Shown here piece by piece: positions 35,005 to 46,645 of a DNA stretch of 64,000 nucleotides. The notes under the pieces are model-generated. The model searched no databases and was not told the DNA's origin. It worked only from the letters and a program-made list of their open reading frames with translations. The stretch's first letter is position 1; each line of letters starts with the position of its first letter. Origin of the DNA: Cervus elaphus (taxonomy: Eukaryota > Chordata > Mammalia > Artiodactyla > Cervidae); NCBI RefSeq assembly GCF_910594005.1, contig NC_057838.1, forward strand, positions 30,744,001 through 30,808,000, given 5' to 3'. Both the position numbers and the translations under genes were made by a program.

Positions 35005-36369
35005 CATAGACATATACTATAATGGAAATAATTATATGGTGCACATCTATATACGCTACCTAGATTCTACCATTCACTTTTTATTCAACCAAGTGCACAG
35101 TTAAGACATTTCCTTTTTGAAAATTTATTTGCTGTTTGCAGTAGTGCTTGAACATACCCATTAACTGAAAAAGTACTTTCAGGCTTTTTCAAGCCCTAAC
35201 AAAAAGAGGTAGTTGAACTGTAGTGTGCCACAGTTACTAAATTTATGGGGGGAAACTTCCAAGGACCGTGAGATCCAGCCTCTCTATACAGCAACGTCAC
35301 AGGTAATTCACTATCACAGTGCTGGGCCTTCTGAATCAATGTTGTGCTGCCTAGTGGAGAATTTTCAGTGTCTGGTGTGTGTCTTGAATTTTCAGTGTCT
35401 GATACTAAATTTGCTTATCATATGCAATTTGGATGTCATCTGTTACCATTTCCAGAAGAAAATGTAATTGATCTAGCTGTTTACTTTGATAAATTTCCCC
35501 AAAGTTGTTAATTTCTAAGTAAACTTCCAGATGGTTAAGTCTCAACCTATTTTTGTTGCTGCTGCTGTTGTTTGTTGCTTAGAAATCTCCCTTTTCTACT
35601 ATGTTTGTACTGAGTTTAGTTCATTTAAGCTCTCTTAACAGCATCAACATTGGTGTAATAAATCAGTGAAACATATTTTAAATTATATTATTATTACATC
35701 CAAATTATTATTCCCCAAACCTGGAATTCATCACATTGTAAAATGAAAGCATCTGGTTTCAAGATTTTGAAACATACACATACAGGTACACAAATAGTAA
35801 AACAAAGTTCAAATATGAGAATCATGGAGAAAAATAATTCACTTATCAAATGTTATAAAAAGTGTCAAAATTAAATTATTTTATAATCAGGTACTATGGT
35901 ATCCTATTGTCAAAAAGGTGACGAAAATATAAAAGGAATGTCAACTGAGGAAAGTTGTAGATGGCTGTCCTAATAAATCATCTGCACTAAAATAAATAAA
36001 TGCTTCAGGAGCTTAAACATACTTCAGGATATACATAAATCTAAAACTCTTGGATCTTCAAGATTATGATGTTTTCCAGGTTATCATTCTGGGTCAAAGG
36101 TAGACTTGTTTTTTCTATGTGGCCTTCATACTGTGTTTTAATATAGCTTGTATAGCATCTTTGAATGATGGCTGGACTTAGCAGAAGTATATTCTTCATT
36201 GAAGTGAAAGAAACAGTTGTCAGAGAAAGGGTCCTAAAGCAAGTCTCTTCTATACTTCTTCCTTCAGATCCATCCTTCAACTACTCTAATATTACATCTT
36301 TCATATTCTTTAAAGGTAGAATGCTTAAAATTATTGTTTGTATTGTTTTTCTTACTTCCTTATCTTGCC
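35005..36369. other. No recognised gene; short duplication
   Basis: Contains gaattttcagtgtctg at 35359-35374 and 35386-35401, a 27-bp-period partial tandem duplication. Otherwise unique AT-rich DNA. Confidence 0.5.
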
Positions 36370-37650
36370 TGTATTCCTCCTCAACCTGTTACTAGTCTGG
36401 CTTTTGCATCCTAAGACCACAGAAACTGGTTCTCATCACTGAAGTCAGTCTTCTAATTGGGCACCACTTTGTCAGTTGACAGTTTCCATTTATAACCTTG
36501 CTTGAACTTTTTACAGTGTTCTATGATGTTGATGACACTTCTTGCTGCAATTCCTCCTTTTTGGAGTCCATGTTGCTGCTTTTTCTTGGCTTGCTCCTAA
36601 TTCCCTGCCTGCTCCCTTCCGTTCTTTCTCATAGCCTTTGACCAGACCCTTAAGTGATAGTTTTTCTTTCTGGATTCCATTCTAGGATATCTTCTCAGTC
36701 AACACATCATTCTTCAATGATGTCTTCAGTTCACTGCCACTGGCATTCATTTCTAAATCAGCAACTCAGACTTCTGTCCCTGAGCCCCACAGAAGCCTAC
36801 TGGAATTACCTATCTAGGTATCCCCCGTGGCATCTGAAAGTCAATTTGCCCCCAGATAATTTACCTTCCCTCTTCCCTCACCCTGAATCTACTACTTCCT
36901 CTGGTTTCATATTCCATTAAAGGACACCACTTTCTATCTTATGGTCTGTGGGGGAAGCTGGGGTCTCATTTGATATTTCTCCCTTTCCTGTGCTTTTCTT
37001 ACCTTGAATAGATTTCCAAGTTTTCTTTACTCTGCTCCTACATATGTATCTTAAGCACCTATCACTTCCCATCACCCAAATCCCCAGTACCCAGCCCCCC
37101 ACCATGTCAGCTCCATTTGACATGGAAACACGGGTCTAAATGCTCTCCCCATGGGCTTCCAGTGTTTTCTTCAGACTGTGTCCATTGTATGTTGCCGATC
37201 ACAACTCTCCTCTGCTCAAAGCTCTTCAGTGGATGCCCACTGGTCTTTAACATGAGTCGTCATGCTTCAGCTGCTGCTTACCTCTCCAGCTCCCATCACT
37301 CAGCATTCCCTCTCCCTTCCCCACCGCTCTGCTTGCCAAATGGCTTTTAACCATCCTGAATGTGGTTCATTTCTCTTAACCTCCTGTGCCCCCTTGATTC
37401 TCTGACCCTTTAGACATCCTGGTTCCTCCAGCTTTGCCCATTCCCACTCACACTCGATGGTTCCCGGACTCCCTTCAGGTCTTAGCTTAGGCATTACTTG
37501 TTTTGGATGGCTTGTCTAGGTTTTTCTTTTCAATGTGCATCTTTTTGGCATGCACTTTTCTGCATATCCTTGTTTACAACATTTTTCAAATGTATTATCT
37601 TTATCTGTTGCCTCTTCTGTATCTAAATTTCGTCAAATGCTACTACTGAT
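36370..37650 (+). mobile_element. Long L2 LINE fragment (ORF2)
   Basis: A diverged L2/CR1-clade ORF2 in sense, followed over about 1.3 kb. Near 36600-36680 it matches the 'tttgaccagacccttaa' region. About 36700-37000 is the segment with 'catctgaaagtcaat'. About 37180-37640 is the RT C-terminal and 3' part, with 'ctctgctcaaagctcttcag', 'cttacctctccagctccc' and 'ggtcttagcttaggc'. There is no continuous frame. It probably continues, after a MIR insertion, to 38055. Confidence 0.65.
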
Positions 37651-37804
37651 AAAATTCAGAAAAGAAGTCACTCCAAACATATCAGATGCATCATTCATAT
37701 GAGGGACTGTTCCACAAGTGTTGCAGTTTGAGGATGAAATAAATTAACAAAATAACTGTATGGGGTACTGCACTATCCGTATTTAATAAAGCCACTGAAT
37801 GTGG

Positions 37805-37944
37805 TGGATGCTGTTAATACTACCATCCTGATGAGACTGGCATGGAGAGGTGAAGTCAACTGCCTAGGATCTCATAGCTGGAAGTGATAATACCAGTATT
37901 GCTGTGCAGGCAGCTGGATCTCAGGACCCACATTTCTGACCTGT
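37805..37944 (-). mobile_element. MIR SINE inside L2
   Basis: Antisense MIR: 'ggagaggtgaagtcaactgc', 'ggatctcatagctgg' and 'ctggatctcaggacccac'. Confidence 0.7.
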
Positions 37945-38055
37945 GAGGGCTGGAGACTTTTGCATCTTACTGTCACATCTTTGGAATCTAGCATAGCTCC
38001 TGGCACACAGTAGGTACTAAATTAATAGTTGTGGGTGGAAGAATAAGTGAGTGAT
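37945..38055 (+). mobile_element. L2 3' end
   Basis: 'tagcatagctcctggcacac' then 'agtaggtactaaattaatag' and a gaataagtgagtga end reproduce the L2 3' terminus. It may be the end of the element starting at 36370. Confidence 0.75.
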
Positions 38056-38871
38056 GTATCTGGACATTGTGTCAACGTCATCAGAGCTCATGAGTTGAAA
38101 ATGCCACTGCCTCCATGTCTCATTCCTTCTCCGGTACCGGGCTGCTAGGGGAAGCTTTCCCAAGCACCTAACACAGTGGTTTTTCTTGCTTCCTCTCCAA
38201 GCATATAATACCTTATAGGAAACCGGGCAACTCTAATTGCCTACTGGCAGTATTTCCCCGAATGGAAGTTTATTCTTGTTTGCAAATGAATGAAACCAAC
38301 TTTGGTTGACCCTGAAAAGGGGCTTCTTAGAAGGCTGTTGCATAGAATCAACAAGAGGAAGGGAGGTTTGCAAAACAGGCCAGAACCAAGATAACCTTAG
38401 AAAACAGATATGCGTATGATCCCTCTGCCTGAACAGTCTTCATTAATTCACTTTAAATACTGTTGCTGGGCATCTTCTCCACTGATCTTTGCCTCTCAGT
38501 AAATAGAAATGGCTGCGTCCTCACAAGACTTTCTTCCCTACTGTGAGCTGCCATCTTGGAAATATGTTTGTTGTCACTGGGTAATTTTTGTTGCTCTTTT
38601 AAGTCCTTTTCTTGAATCTCTAACTGGCTTCTCTAATTCTTGGGTCTTTACTGTGAGCTGGCTCATTCCTCTCATGTCCCACTTTCCACTATTTGAGGAT
38701 TCTCTGAATATAACAATAATGCAATCTGGGTACCATGTAGTCACCTTTGTTCCCAGCAGAAGTACACAGGTAGGAACAGTGCATTCTCTAAAGTTGCAAG
38801 GAGAGAATGATGAGTTGAAAGAAATCTTAGTGCTGTTATCAATCATTACTCATTCTCTTTTTTAAGTTAAT
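38056..38871. other. No recognised gene
   Basis: Frames of 118 (plus) and 90 (minus) codons overlap at 38509-38865. Neither has a recognisable domain, and openness on both strands suggests chance. Confidence 0.45.
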
Positions 38872-39610
38872 TTTTATTAGAGTATAGTTGCTTTACATTT
38901 TTTTTTACTTTATTTTTTCATTTATTTTTATTAGTTGGAGGCTAATTACTTTACAATATTGTAGTGGTTTTTGCCATACATTGACATGAATCAGCCATGG
39001 ATTTACATGTGTTCCCCATTGTGTTAGTTTCTAGTGTAGAGTTAAGTAAATCAGCTATATATATATATCCCCTCTAACCCTCTTTTTAGATTTCCTCCCC
39101 ATTTAGGTCACCACAGAGTGCTGAGTGGAGTTCCCTGTGCTGTACTGCACGTTTTCATAAGTTATATATTTTATACATAGTAGTGTATATATATATATAT
39201 ATATGTCAATCCCAATCTCCTGATTCATTCACCTGCTTTCCTCCTTGGTGTCCATATGTTTGATCACTACATCAATGTCTTTATTTCTGCTTCGCAAATA
39301 AGATCACCTATAACATCTTCCCAGGATTCCACATATGAATGTTAATGTATGGTATTGTTTTTCTCTTTCTGACTTACTTCACCCTGTATGTGTCTCAAGG
39401 TCCACATCCATATCTCTACAAATGACCCAATTTCTTTCCTTTTTATGGTCAAGTAATATTCCATTGTATATGTACCACATCTTCTTTATTCATTCCTCCA
39501 TTTAAGGAATTCATTCCTCTGGTCATTTAGGTTGCTTCCATGTCTTGACTATTGTAAACAGTGCTGCAGTGAACATTGGGGTGCATGTGTCTTTTTGAAG
39601 TATGTTCTTT
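38872..39610 (-). mobile_element. L1 3' end, antisense, with nested L1 tail
   Basis: Plus-strand landmarks in order: 'tttttattagagtatagttg', 'gttaagtaaatcagc', 'aggtcaccacagagtgctg', 'gtcaatcccaatctcc', 'tctgacttacttcaccctg', 'aagtaatattccattg' and 'gcagtgaacattggggtg'. It is 5'-truncated near 39610. TA microsatellites at about 39057-39068 and 39185-39205 lie inside it. Confidence 0.88.
38899..39029 (-). mobile_element. Short young L1 3' end nested in L1
   Basis: About 130 bp of antisense ruminant L1 3' UTR ('attagttggaggctaattac', 'catacattgacatgaatcag') splits the outer L1 between its 'gctttaca' and 'ttgtgttag'. An 81-bp core is identical to one at 62172-62252. Confidence 0.85.
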
Positions 39611-39704
39611 TTTCAAGTTAAGGACTTGAGTCTGAAGTATTGATGATTCAATGACATCAACTTTTGCTGTATTAAGGAATCATATTCTATATATTCACCT
39701 ATCA

Positions 39705-39803
39705 TAGTGTGTATCAAGTAGCTGCTGTGTGCTAAACACTACCCTGGGCACTTGATCAGTAGGAAAGATGGTGCCTCAGCTTTCACAGAGTTTATAGAGC
39801 ACA
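39705..39803 (-). mobile_element. L2 3' end fragment
   Basis: 'tagctgctgtgtgctaaac', 'actaccctgggcac' and 'tttcacagagtttatag' is an antisense L2 3' end. It is cut by the BovB on its right. Confidence 0.55.
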
Positions 39804-40179
39804 TTAACTCACTGTTGTTAGTTGTTCAGTCACTAAGTCATGTCTGACTCTTTGTGACCCTTTGGGCTGCAGCATGCCAGGCTTTCCTGTCCTTCACTAT
39901 CTCTTGGAGTTTGCTCAAACTCATGTCTATTGAGTCGATAATGCCATCCAGCCATCTCATCCTCCGTTGTCCCCTTCTCCTCCTGCCCTCAATCTTTCCC
40001 AGCATCAGGGTCTTTTCCCATGAGTCGGCTGTTTGTATCAGGTGGCCAAAGTATTGGAGCTTCATCCTCAGTCCTTCCAATGAATATTCAGGGTTGATTT
40101 CCCTTAGGACTGACTGGTGTGATTCCTTGCTGTCCACGGAACTCTCGAGAGTCTTCTCCAGCACCATAGTTAACTCACT
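39804..40179 (-). mobile_element. BovB 3' end with 10-bp TSD
   Basis: ttaactcact at 39804-39813 and 40170-40179 encloses a 356-bp antisense BovB tail. The minus frame is open for 109 codons and encodes the ORF2 C-terminus (LQYFGHLIQTADSWEKTLML block, then RRRRGQRRMRWLDG). Confidence 0.94.
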
Positions 40180-40934
40180 AGCAATCAGAAGTCAAGTGGG
40201 CTGATCAGAGAAAAACTCTCCGCAGAGGTTTCTAAAATCCAGAAGATTGATGTAGCAAAACATATTTCATTATTCTTTGTTTCAGAAGTTTGGGGGGAAA
40301 GTCACTGGATTCAGTTTGACAAAGACTTCACGAGCTCATTTTTAGTTTCTTTGCCTTGAGGGAACCCCCTCACTCTCTCCTCTGCAGGCCATCTCAGCAG
40401 ATGGTCTGGAGCCACAAGTACAAGCCACAGGTATTTGCCAGGCGTGCTTACACAGAGAGTGGGTCTGTCCAGGCAGCTGGCCATCCGGACAATGCTCTCC
40501 GGTCCTCTCCGATGGAGGATGGGGAGGGAGGAGGAGGCCACCAGGAAAGATCCGGAAGTGGCTTTCTGTCTTTCTTTCATTTACGATCCTTTGCAAGCAA
40601 GCTCTGACCACTTGTCAGGGTCCAGAGGCAGAACCAAGGGACCAGCAGAATTCCTAGATGCTCAGAACAGTAGCTACCGGGCAGATCCACTGTCGGCCAA
40701 GTTTCTGGAGGTCCTTATTTCTCTAATACATCATTTCTCTTCCAGCAGAAGACACGCTGAATGTTTAAATCCAGAAACACTGGTCAGTCACTGCGTAGCT
40801 TCAGTTCCCATTTGCATCTCTTGCCTATTTCGATAGAAGGTAACTTCCTGACTGTGGTCATAGATTAAACTGCTGTTTTCCCCTACATAATGGGGGGTTT
40901 CAGTCATGACTATTACTATGTTCAGTAATAGTCT
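40180..40934. other. Unique GC-richer island, no assigned gene
   Basis: Open on several frames, the longest being 133 codons (40435-40836, plus). A splice-acceptor-like C/T tract ends in 'ctgcag' at 40387, with a 'cag|gtattt' donor-like site at 40428-40434. No family recognised, and coding status cannot be settled here. Confidence 0.4.
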
Positions 40935-41098
40935 ATTACTATGTGATTTGAGCTCTTCCTTTAACTACTCTGAACTTCAATGTCTACATCTCTGAAATTG
41001 GGAGGAAAAAACATCTCCCTCTTTAGCTGTTGATAAGATGGAAATTTAGTGTGCTTGAAAGCATTTGTAAACTACAGATTGCTTTTCAAATATTCATG
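40935..41098 (+). mobile_element. MIR SINE
   Basis: Sense MIR, diverged: 'ctactctgaacttcaatg' and the following 'ctacatctctgaaattggg'. Confidence 0.6.
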
Positions 41099-41199
41099 CT
41101 GTAGCCACTCTTATGGTAATTAATCATATAATGAAGATGATAGTTAGAAACCTCAGGTATTACTAAAGGGAAAAAAAGATTAAAGGGTTGAAAGGAACA

Positions 41200-41312
41200 C
41201 GACTTTAAATCAGGCATGAATTTAAACTATTTTTCTTATCTATAATATGAGGGCAGTGATATCTAGGTTACAAGGTATTATACCTGAGGATTAATGAGGT
41301 TAAATATAAGAC
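41200..41312 (+). mobile_element. MIR SINE fragment
   Basis: 'ttatctataatatgagggc' and 'gaggattaatgaggttaaat' give the MIR 3' half. Confidence 0.6.
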
Positions 41313-41321
41313 AAAAAATAG

Positions 41322-41505
41322 ATCTCTACTCCCATTTCAAGTCTGTGTAGCTCTGATTAAGTCACTTAACCTCTCTCAGCCCTCATTCCTTTATTTTTAA
41401 GAAGAGGATAATACCTATTTTTCATCACTGCCAAAAGTACACAATAAGATGATGTACAGAATGCATCTAGCCCAAAGTAGACTTTTTACAATGTAAGTGT
41501 GAGTT
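41322..41505 (+). mobile_element. MIR SINE
   Basis: 'attaagtcacttaacctctc', 'agccctcattcctttattt', 'gaggataatacctattttt' and 'catctagcccaaagtag'. Confidence 0.75.
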
Positions 41506-43689
41506 TTGTTTGTCTTCCCGTGTTATTTGAACAGGGATAGCATTTCTGGAATCTTGTGATTGTTTATGGGGAAGGGGTGGCCCCACAATCCCATCTTTAT
41601 TCTTCTTCAATTTTATGGGGATGATCTGCCCCTAGGAAGTTGATTACGGAAAGAAGGAATAGTTCTCAACATTATTGATAGATTCTCTTTAGGTAAACAC
41701 TATGAAGAGATAACAATTAGTTGTGAAAATATCAGTCAGTGGTCCATTTTGCTATTACTGTCCAAGTCTCCTATTTAACTCTTCCCAATTAACTAATAAA
41801 TAATCTTGGTGTCTTTGACTATTAGTCTAAAAAGCTTGTGACTACAAGATCCCTCAGCAAGCATATTCAGTCCTCAGTTTTGACTTTTTCTGTAAGTTGC
41901 TATTGATATTTTTATTGTTTTATATAAACAAATTCAAGGCAGTTCAATGACCACTTCTCCCTATCACCTTAAAACAAGATAGAAGACACCAGGCTTCCAA
42001 TGAAAATTTCCTTCTTATACCTAAGCTTCATTTACTTTCATGTTGCTCTTTTATGAAGAAGCTTCCCTAATAACTCACTTATTTTTCCCCTGTGTGTCTG
42101 TGTTATAACCATCTTCTTAAACACCCAGTATCATAATTTTGTTTCTTAATCATTTCCCCTTTCAAGTTGTATGTAATTTGTTTCTACAAGAATAATAGGG
42201 TTTGTGAATTTCATCATTTAAAGTACTTTTAGTTTAAGAAACAGAAAGAAAATGACAATTTTTTTTTTCTTTTGAACCATCTGAGAATACACAGGTAGTG
42301 TGCCTGAATACTTCAACACAGATTTCCTCCAAACAAAAACATTTTCCTTGTTTATAGAATAATCATAGAGTAGTCAATAAAATCAGGAAATTGATGTTGC
42401 TTCATTAGTAACATCCAATCCAAAGGTTCCATGCAAGTATTGTCAAATAACTCAATAACATCCTTGATAGCCAAAGGGTCAAATACAGGGTCACACATTT
42501 GTCCTATTCTTGTAGTCTCCATCAATCTGAAACAGTTCCTGAGTCTTTCCTTAAAACTTTTCAAGAGTTTAAGACAGTTATTTTGAAGAAAGTCTTGAAA
42601 ATTAGGACTTGAAGCCTTTTGTTATAGATAGAACTAAGAAATAAATATATGTGTATGAATTTACATTTACAACTCTGTTTCACTCTCTCAAACCATGAGT
42701 TATTATGCTTCAATTCCAGTCTAACACCAGAGTGTCTTTTAAGTGTCTTCTTTTTTCTGGATATGTAACTCATTTCCCCAACAGTAAGAAACCTGGCTGC
42801 CCATATCTTCTCCTTTATTGGAATCCATCCTTTAAACCATCTAGGACACCATCTTTCTTGCTTTGCCCACCTTTCTTGCACAGGCTTTGGTCCTAATGGC
42901 TTCTAAGAAAAGAAAAGGGGCAGACAGGTGGACTCGCTTGCTTCTAACTTCTTTGTTCGTTGGCCTCTAACACACTATACTACCGTGGGTTCAATTACAT
43001 GTGTATATCTGTCTCTTTCAGTCTCTTTTCACTTCCATGCTGTGATCAGCCTGGAGGTACCTGAAAATATCTTTTTCCTCTTCCCTTCCTGTGATTGATT
43101 TCTGGATTCATACCATGTGTGAGTCATCCCTTTGCAGTCGAGTGCTGTCCTCTTTGAACTGTGAGCATCACTGAGTATCACCTCCTCGATACACTGTGTA
43201 ATTTTTCATGTCACAGATCTCATACCCTCCCTTTTAAAACACTCACTGACTTCTCACTTACAACAGTGTTTTCAAACTTTTCATTTTATGTTTTATATTT
43301 TATGTTGGAAGCAGATGTTCTTTTTAAATGACATCATAGGTGGTGGATCCATTTAAAACATATAAAAGGCCTCTTTCTCATAGCAATGCAGCCTTTGAAG
43401 ACATTCTGTGAGAATCAGTAGTCCACAGCAGGGAATTTTCTGCTCTGAAGCTGGTCCTCAATTGCATGGAATCATTTTAACCTTCATCTTGGATTCATGA
43501 TGTGCTCTTATCGTTAATCTAAGGATTGCCTGGTGTTTGTTTGTTTATTAGTTTAGTGATCTTTAATAATGTACTGAGTACAAACCCATAACCCCAAGCA
43601 TATGTAGCACCTTAACTTACATTAACTGCATGACTTTCTACAATACCATGCCCCCACGGTATTTCCCAGCTGAAAAGCCATTATCCCGA
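41506..43689. other. No recognised gene or repeat
   Basis: AT-rich unique DNA. The longest frame has 106 codons (42561-42881, minus) and is unrecognised. Confidence 0.5.
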
Positions 43690-44015
43690 ATCTCATGTTT
43701 ATCAATCCTTTTGCTTTATTTTTTAATAATTTCAATGGCTCTCTATATCTCTATAAAGTATATGTTTATATGTTTATAAAAGTAAGAAGCATGATTTTAA
43801 CTGGCTTTAACTTGCTAAAGTACATTGGTTTTTTTTTTTCACTTAATAATGTATTGCTAAGATTCATCCAGCTTGTTTTATACCATTTTAGTTAATTCAT
43901 TTTGACTGATGTCTAATATTCCTTTGGGTGAATATACCACAATGTATTCTACCAAAGATGTGCATTTAACCTAGTTCTAGCTTTTTTCTCCTGTGAGCAG
44001 TGCTGCTACAGTTTG
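43690..44015 (-). mobile_element. Old L1 3' fragment, antisense
   Basis: 'gctaagattcatccagcttg', 'atgtctaatattcctttggg' and 'gaatataccacaatgtattc' are the antisense L1 3' region, highly diverged. Confidence 0.6.
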
Positions 44016-44107
44016 CAATATCTCTTCTTGTTAAGTGTGGGTTGGTTATTTAATCTATGTATAAGACACGTACGATATATATGATACAGAGTTCACTCTA
44101 GTACAGA

Positions 44108-44330
44108 GTTTCTCATATGTGGTAATCTTGGCATTTTGGTCATGTTAATTCTTGTTTTGGAGGCTATCCTGCACACAGTAGGATGTTTAGCAGTATCCCT
44201 GGCCTCTCTCCACTAGATGCTGGAAAGCATGTGCAACCCAGTTGTGACAACTGAGAATAACCCCAGACATTGCCAGATATCCTTTCAGGGTTGAGGGGCA
44301 GCAAAATCACCCTGGCTGAGAAACACTGAT
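44108..44330 (-). mobile_element. MER20-like hAT-Charlie MITE
   Basis: About the full length of MER20. It includes 'gtaggatgtttagcagtatc', 'cctggcctctctccactag', 'ccagttgtgacaactg', 'ccagacattgccagatatc' and the end 'ggctgagaaacactg'. Non-autonomous DNA transposon fossil. Confidence 0.85.
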
Positions 44331-44475
44331 TTTGCAGCTAAAGCCAAGGGAGTTTTTCAAAGAAGTTGTACTAATTGGTATGATCATCAGGAATGTTAGA
44401 GATCCTATGTATCTATATCCTCTGTGATGCTTGCTTTTGTTAGCCTTCTGAATTTTTGCTAATTTTTTTTGACAT

Positions 44476-44709
44476 GGCAGCTTAGTTCAGTGACTCAGCC
44501 ATGTCCAACTCTTTGACCCCATGGACTACAGCATGCCAGGCTTCCCTGTCCATCACCAACTACTGGAGCTTTTTCAAGCTCATGTCCATCGAGTTGGTGA
44601 TGCCATCCAACCATCTCATCCTCTGTCGTCCCCTTCTCCTCCTGCCTTCAATCTTTCCCAGCATCAGGGTCTTTCCCAATGAGTCAGTTCTTCGCATCAG
44701 GCAACTTAA
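44476..44709 (-). mobile_element. BovB tail with TSD
   Basis: ggcaRcttaR flanks (44476-44485, 44700-44709) enclose a 214-bp antisense BovB 3' end (44486-44699). Confidence 0.9.
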
Positions 44710-44799
44710 CTGTAGCTATATCTCCAGCTACTCCCCTAGTCCTATGCTCTGATGACCAAGCTAGTCTCCATTGGTTAAGTTGGACCAATATACTCCTTT

Positions 44800-44945
44800 G
44801 TTTATTCATCCTGCAAATATTTGGACAGCAATTGCATGCCAAGATATGAAAATAGCATACTAGGCAAAAGCTACAGTGGTAGTAGAAATCGGTATGGTTC
44901 CCTCTCTCATGAAGCCTTCACACTGGTGGAGGAAACCAACGGTAA
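44800..44945 (-). mobile_element. L2 3' end
   Basis: 'tttattcatcctgcaaatat' and, further on, 'ccctctctcatgaagccttc' with 'acactggtgga' reproduce the antisense L2 3' region. Confidence 0.65.
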
Positions 44946-45181
44946 TCAAATTGCCACCCTGTTTAATGAGACAGGATAGGAATGCAGTTCTGAAGACTCA
45001 AAATTGGATGATTTGGGTCAGTCAGAGACACAGAGAGGAACAGGAAGGACTGATATTTCTGGAGGGGAGAGAAGGAGAGGATTGTGGCATGAGGTGATGC
45101 AGGAGATACAGATGAGTGTCTGACCAGGCAGGGCCTCCTTCACCATGTACAGGAGTTTGGCTGGTAGCAAAAGAAATGTGA

Positions 45182-45580
45182 GAGGCTGACATAACAGAAT
45201 GTCCCAGACTAGGTAACTTAAATGACGGTAGTTCATTTTCTCACAGTTCTGGAGACCAGAAGTCCAAGATCAGGAGGTTGTTAGGGCTGGTTTCCCTGGA
45301 GATCTTTCTTCTTGGTTTTCAGGTGGCGGCCTTCTGACTGTGTCCTTTCCTCTGGGCATGCACACTTCTGGTATCAATTCCTCCTTTTATATCTACACTG
45401 GTCATATTGGATTAGGACTTCACCTTTATGACCTCATTTAACCCTAACTAACATGATGAGCAACTGAACTGAACTGCTTAAAAACTGTCTCCAGACGTGG
45501 TCACATTCAAGCTTAATGTGAATTTGCCTCTGACTTTCTATGAATTTGAGAGGGACTCAATTCAGTCCATAATGCCATCG
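45182..45580 (-). mobile_element. MaLR LTR (MLT1/MST type)
   Basis: Antisense LTR: 'ctcacagttctggagacc', 'agaagtccaagatcagg', 'ggcggccttctgactg', 'tggtcatattggattagg', 'atgacctcatttaac', 'ggtcacattcaagc' and 'caattcagtccataatg'. Nearly complete and without internal sequence. A 26-bp BovB tail interrupts it at 45451. Confidence 0.85.
45451..45476 (+). mobile_element. 26-bp BovB 3' terminus
   Basis: Inside the MaLR LTR the plus strand reads acatgatgagcaactgaa followed by ctgaactg, which is the extreme BovB 3' end (sense). LTR sequence continues on both sides. No TSD can be defined beyond a few bases. Confidence 0.6.
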
Positions 45581-45944
45581 AATTATTTGAAATAGGGGAA
45601 TACCTTGATCAGTTGGTTATTAAATAAAAACAAACAAAAAAACATATCACTGCTGGATGAAGGAAAATAGTAAATGAACAAACACTGTGGAAAGCCGCTT
45701 GAGGGGTTAGGGTAACAAGGATCGGGGTGGTGACAGAGATGGACAAAGAGAATGTGATGAGAGATTCATTTAGAGGCTAAAGTGGACCTGACATCATGGT
45801 GGAGAGAGACTGGCCAAGAAAGAGGTGACACTGACAGATAACTGACCTGGCTTTGGGCAGCTGACTGCATCACGGAGCCAGCTGATGAGACTGGAGGTGG
45901 TTGGGAGGAAGCGGCAGGGCTCCAGGTCAGGGACAGATATGTGC

Positions 45945-46200
45945 AGCATGTGTCTGGGCTTGGTTCAGGTGGCTTCCTCTGCCTAGAATGCCACCCCCCA
46001 CCCCTACCTTATTTCTCTCTTGTTCATCTTTAAGACCCACACTCAATATTGCTTCTTCCCTCTGACCCTTTGATTTTGTCCTCTCTCCCCTCGCCTGCCT
46101 CATATCCTGCATTTATGGCTATCTGTGTTGATTCCTTGTTTATCCTAAACGGACTGAAGACGTAGTATTTCTTCCATCAGAATACAGATACTCTGTTTCT
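45945..46200 (+). mobile_element. L2 ORF2 3' fragment
   Basis: 'cttcctctgcctagaatgcc', 'cttgttcatctttaagaccc' and 'cttccctctgaccctttg' in L2 order. Confidence 0.65.
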
Positions 46201-46519
46201 AGATCTCATCTGCTTTCCAAATGGGAACTTCCTCTAGACCAGGAAAATGTTTGGATTACCCTTTTATTGATATTTCTAGAATTTATCAGTATCTTATAAG
46301 GAAGTGAATAGAATGAGTTTTTCAGATTGTTTTCACTGCCAAGGGAGAACACTGTTCATCAGAAGGGAAGTGGGTTTGCCATTTGGGGAAATCAGTCCCC
46401 AGTCACGATCTACTCTGCTGATTTCTGGTCAGCCCTGGTCTGGCCACTGGCCATCTCCCTTCTATTGGCGGTGGGCAGGCTTGGCTTCCTTTGTGAATTT
46501 TTTTGCTCCTATCCTAGAC
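46201..46519. other. No recognised gene
   Basis: Two overlapping plus frames of 78 and 85 codons (46304-46584), unrecognised, with a hydrophobic stretch in the second. Chance is likely. Confidence 0.45.
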
Positions 46520-46645
46520 TGTCTGCCTCTGCTTCATTAATTCACTCATCCATTTACTCCTTGATTTATTCATTCATTCAATAATTCAGTCCTTCATTCA
46601 GTATTTAAGTCATAGGCCCACATCTAGGTTCTGAGAATATAGCAG
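46520..46645 (-). mobile_element. L2-like 3' end with ATTC repeat
   Basis: (attc)n-like run at about 46567-46600, then 'gtcataggcccacatctagg' and 'ttctgagaatatagcagagg', as in an antisense L2 3' end. Confidence 0.5.

Noticed and set aside
38509..38865. Overlapping frames of 118 and 90 codons on both strands
   Set aside because: Both strands open and neither recognisable; chance is the simplest reading.
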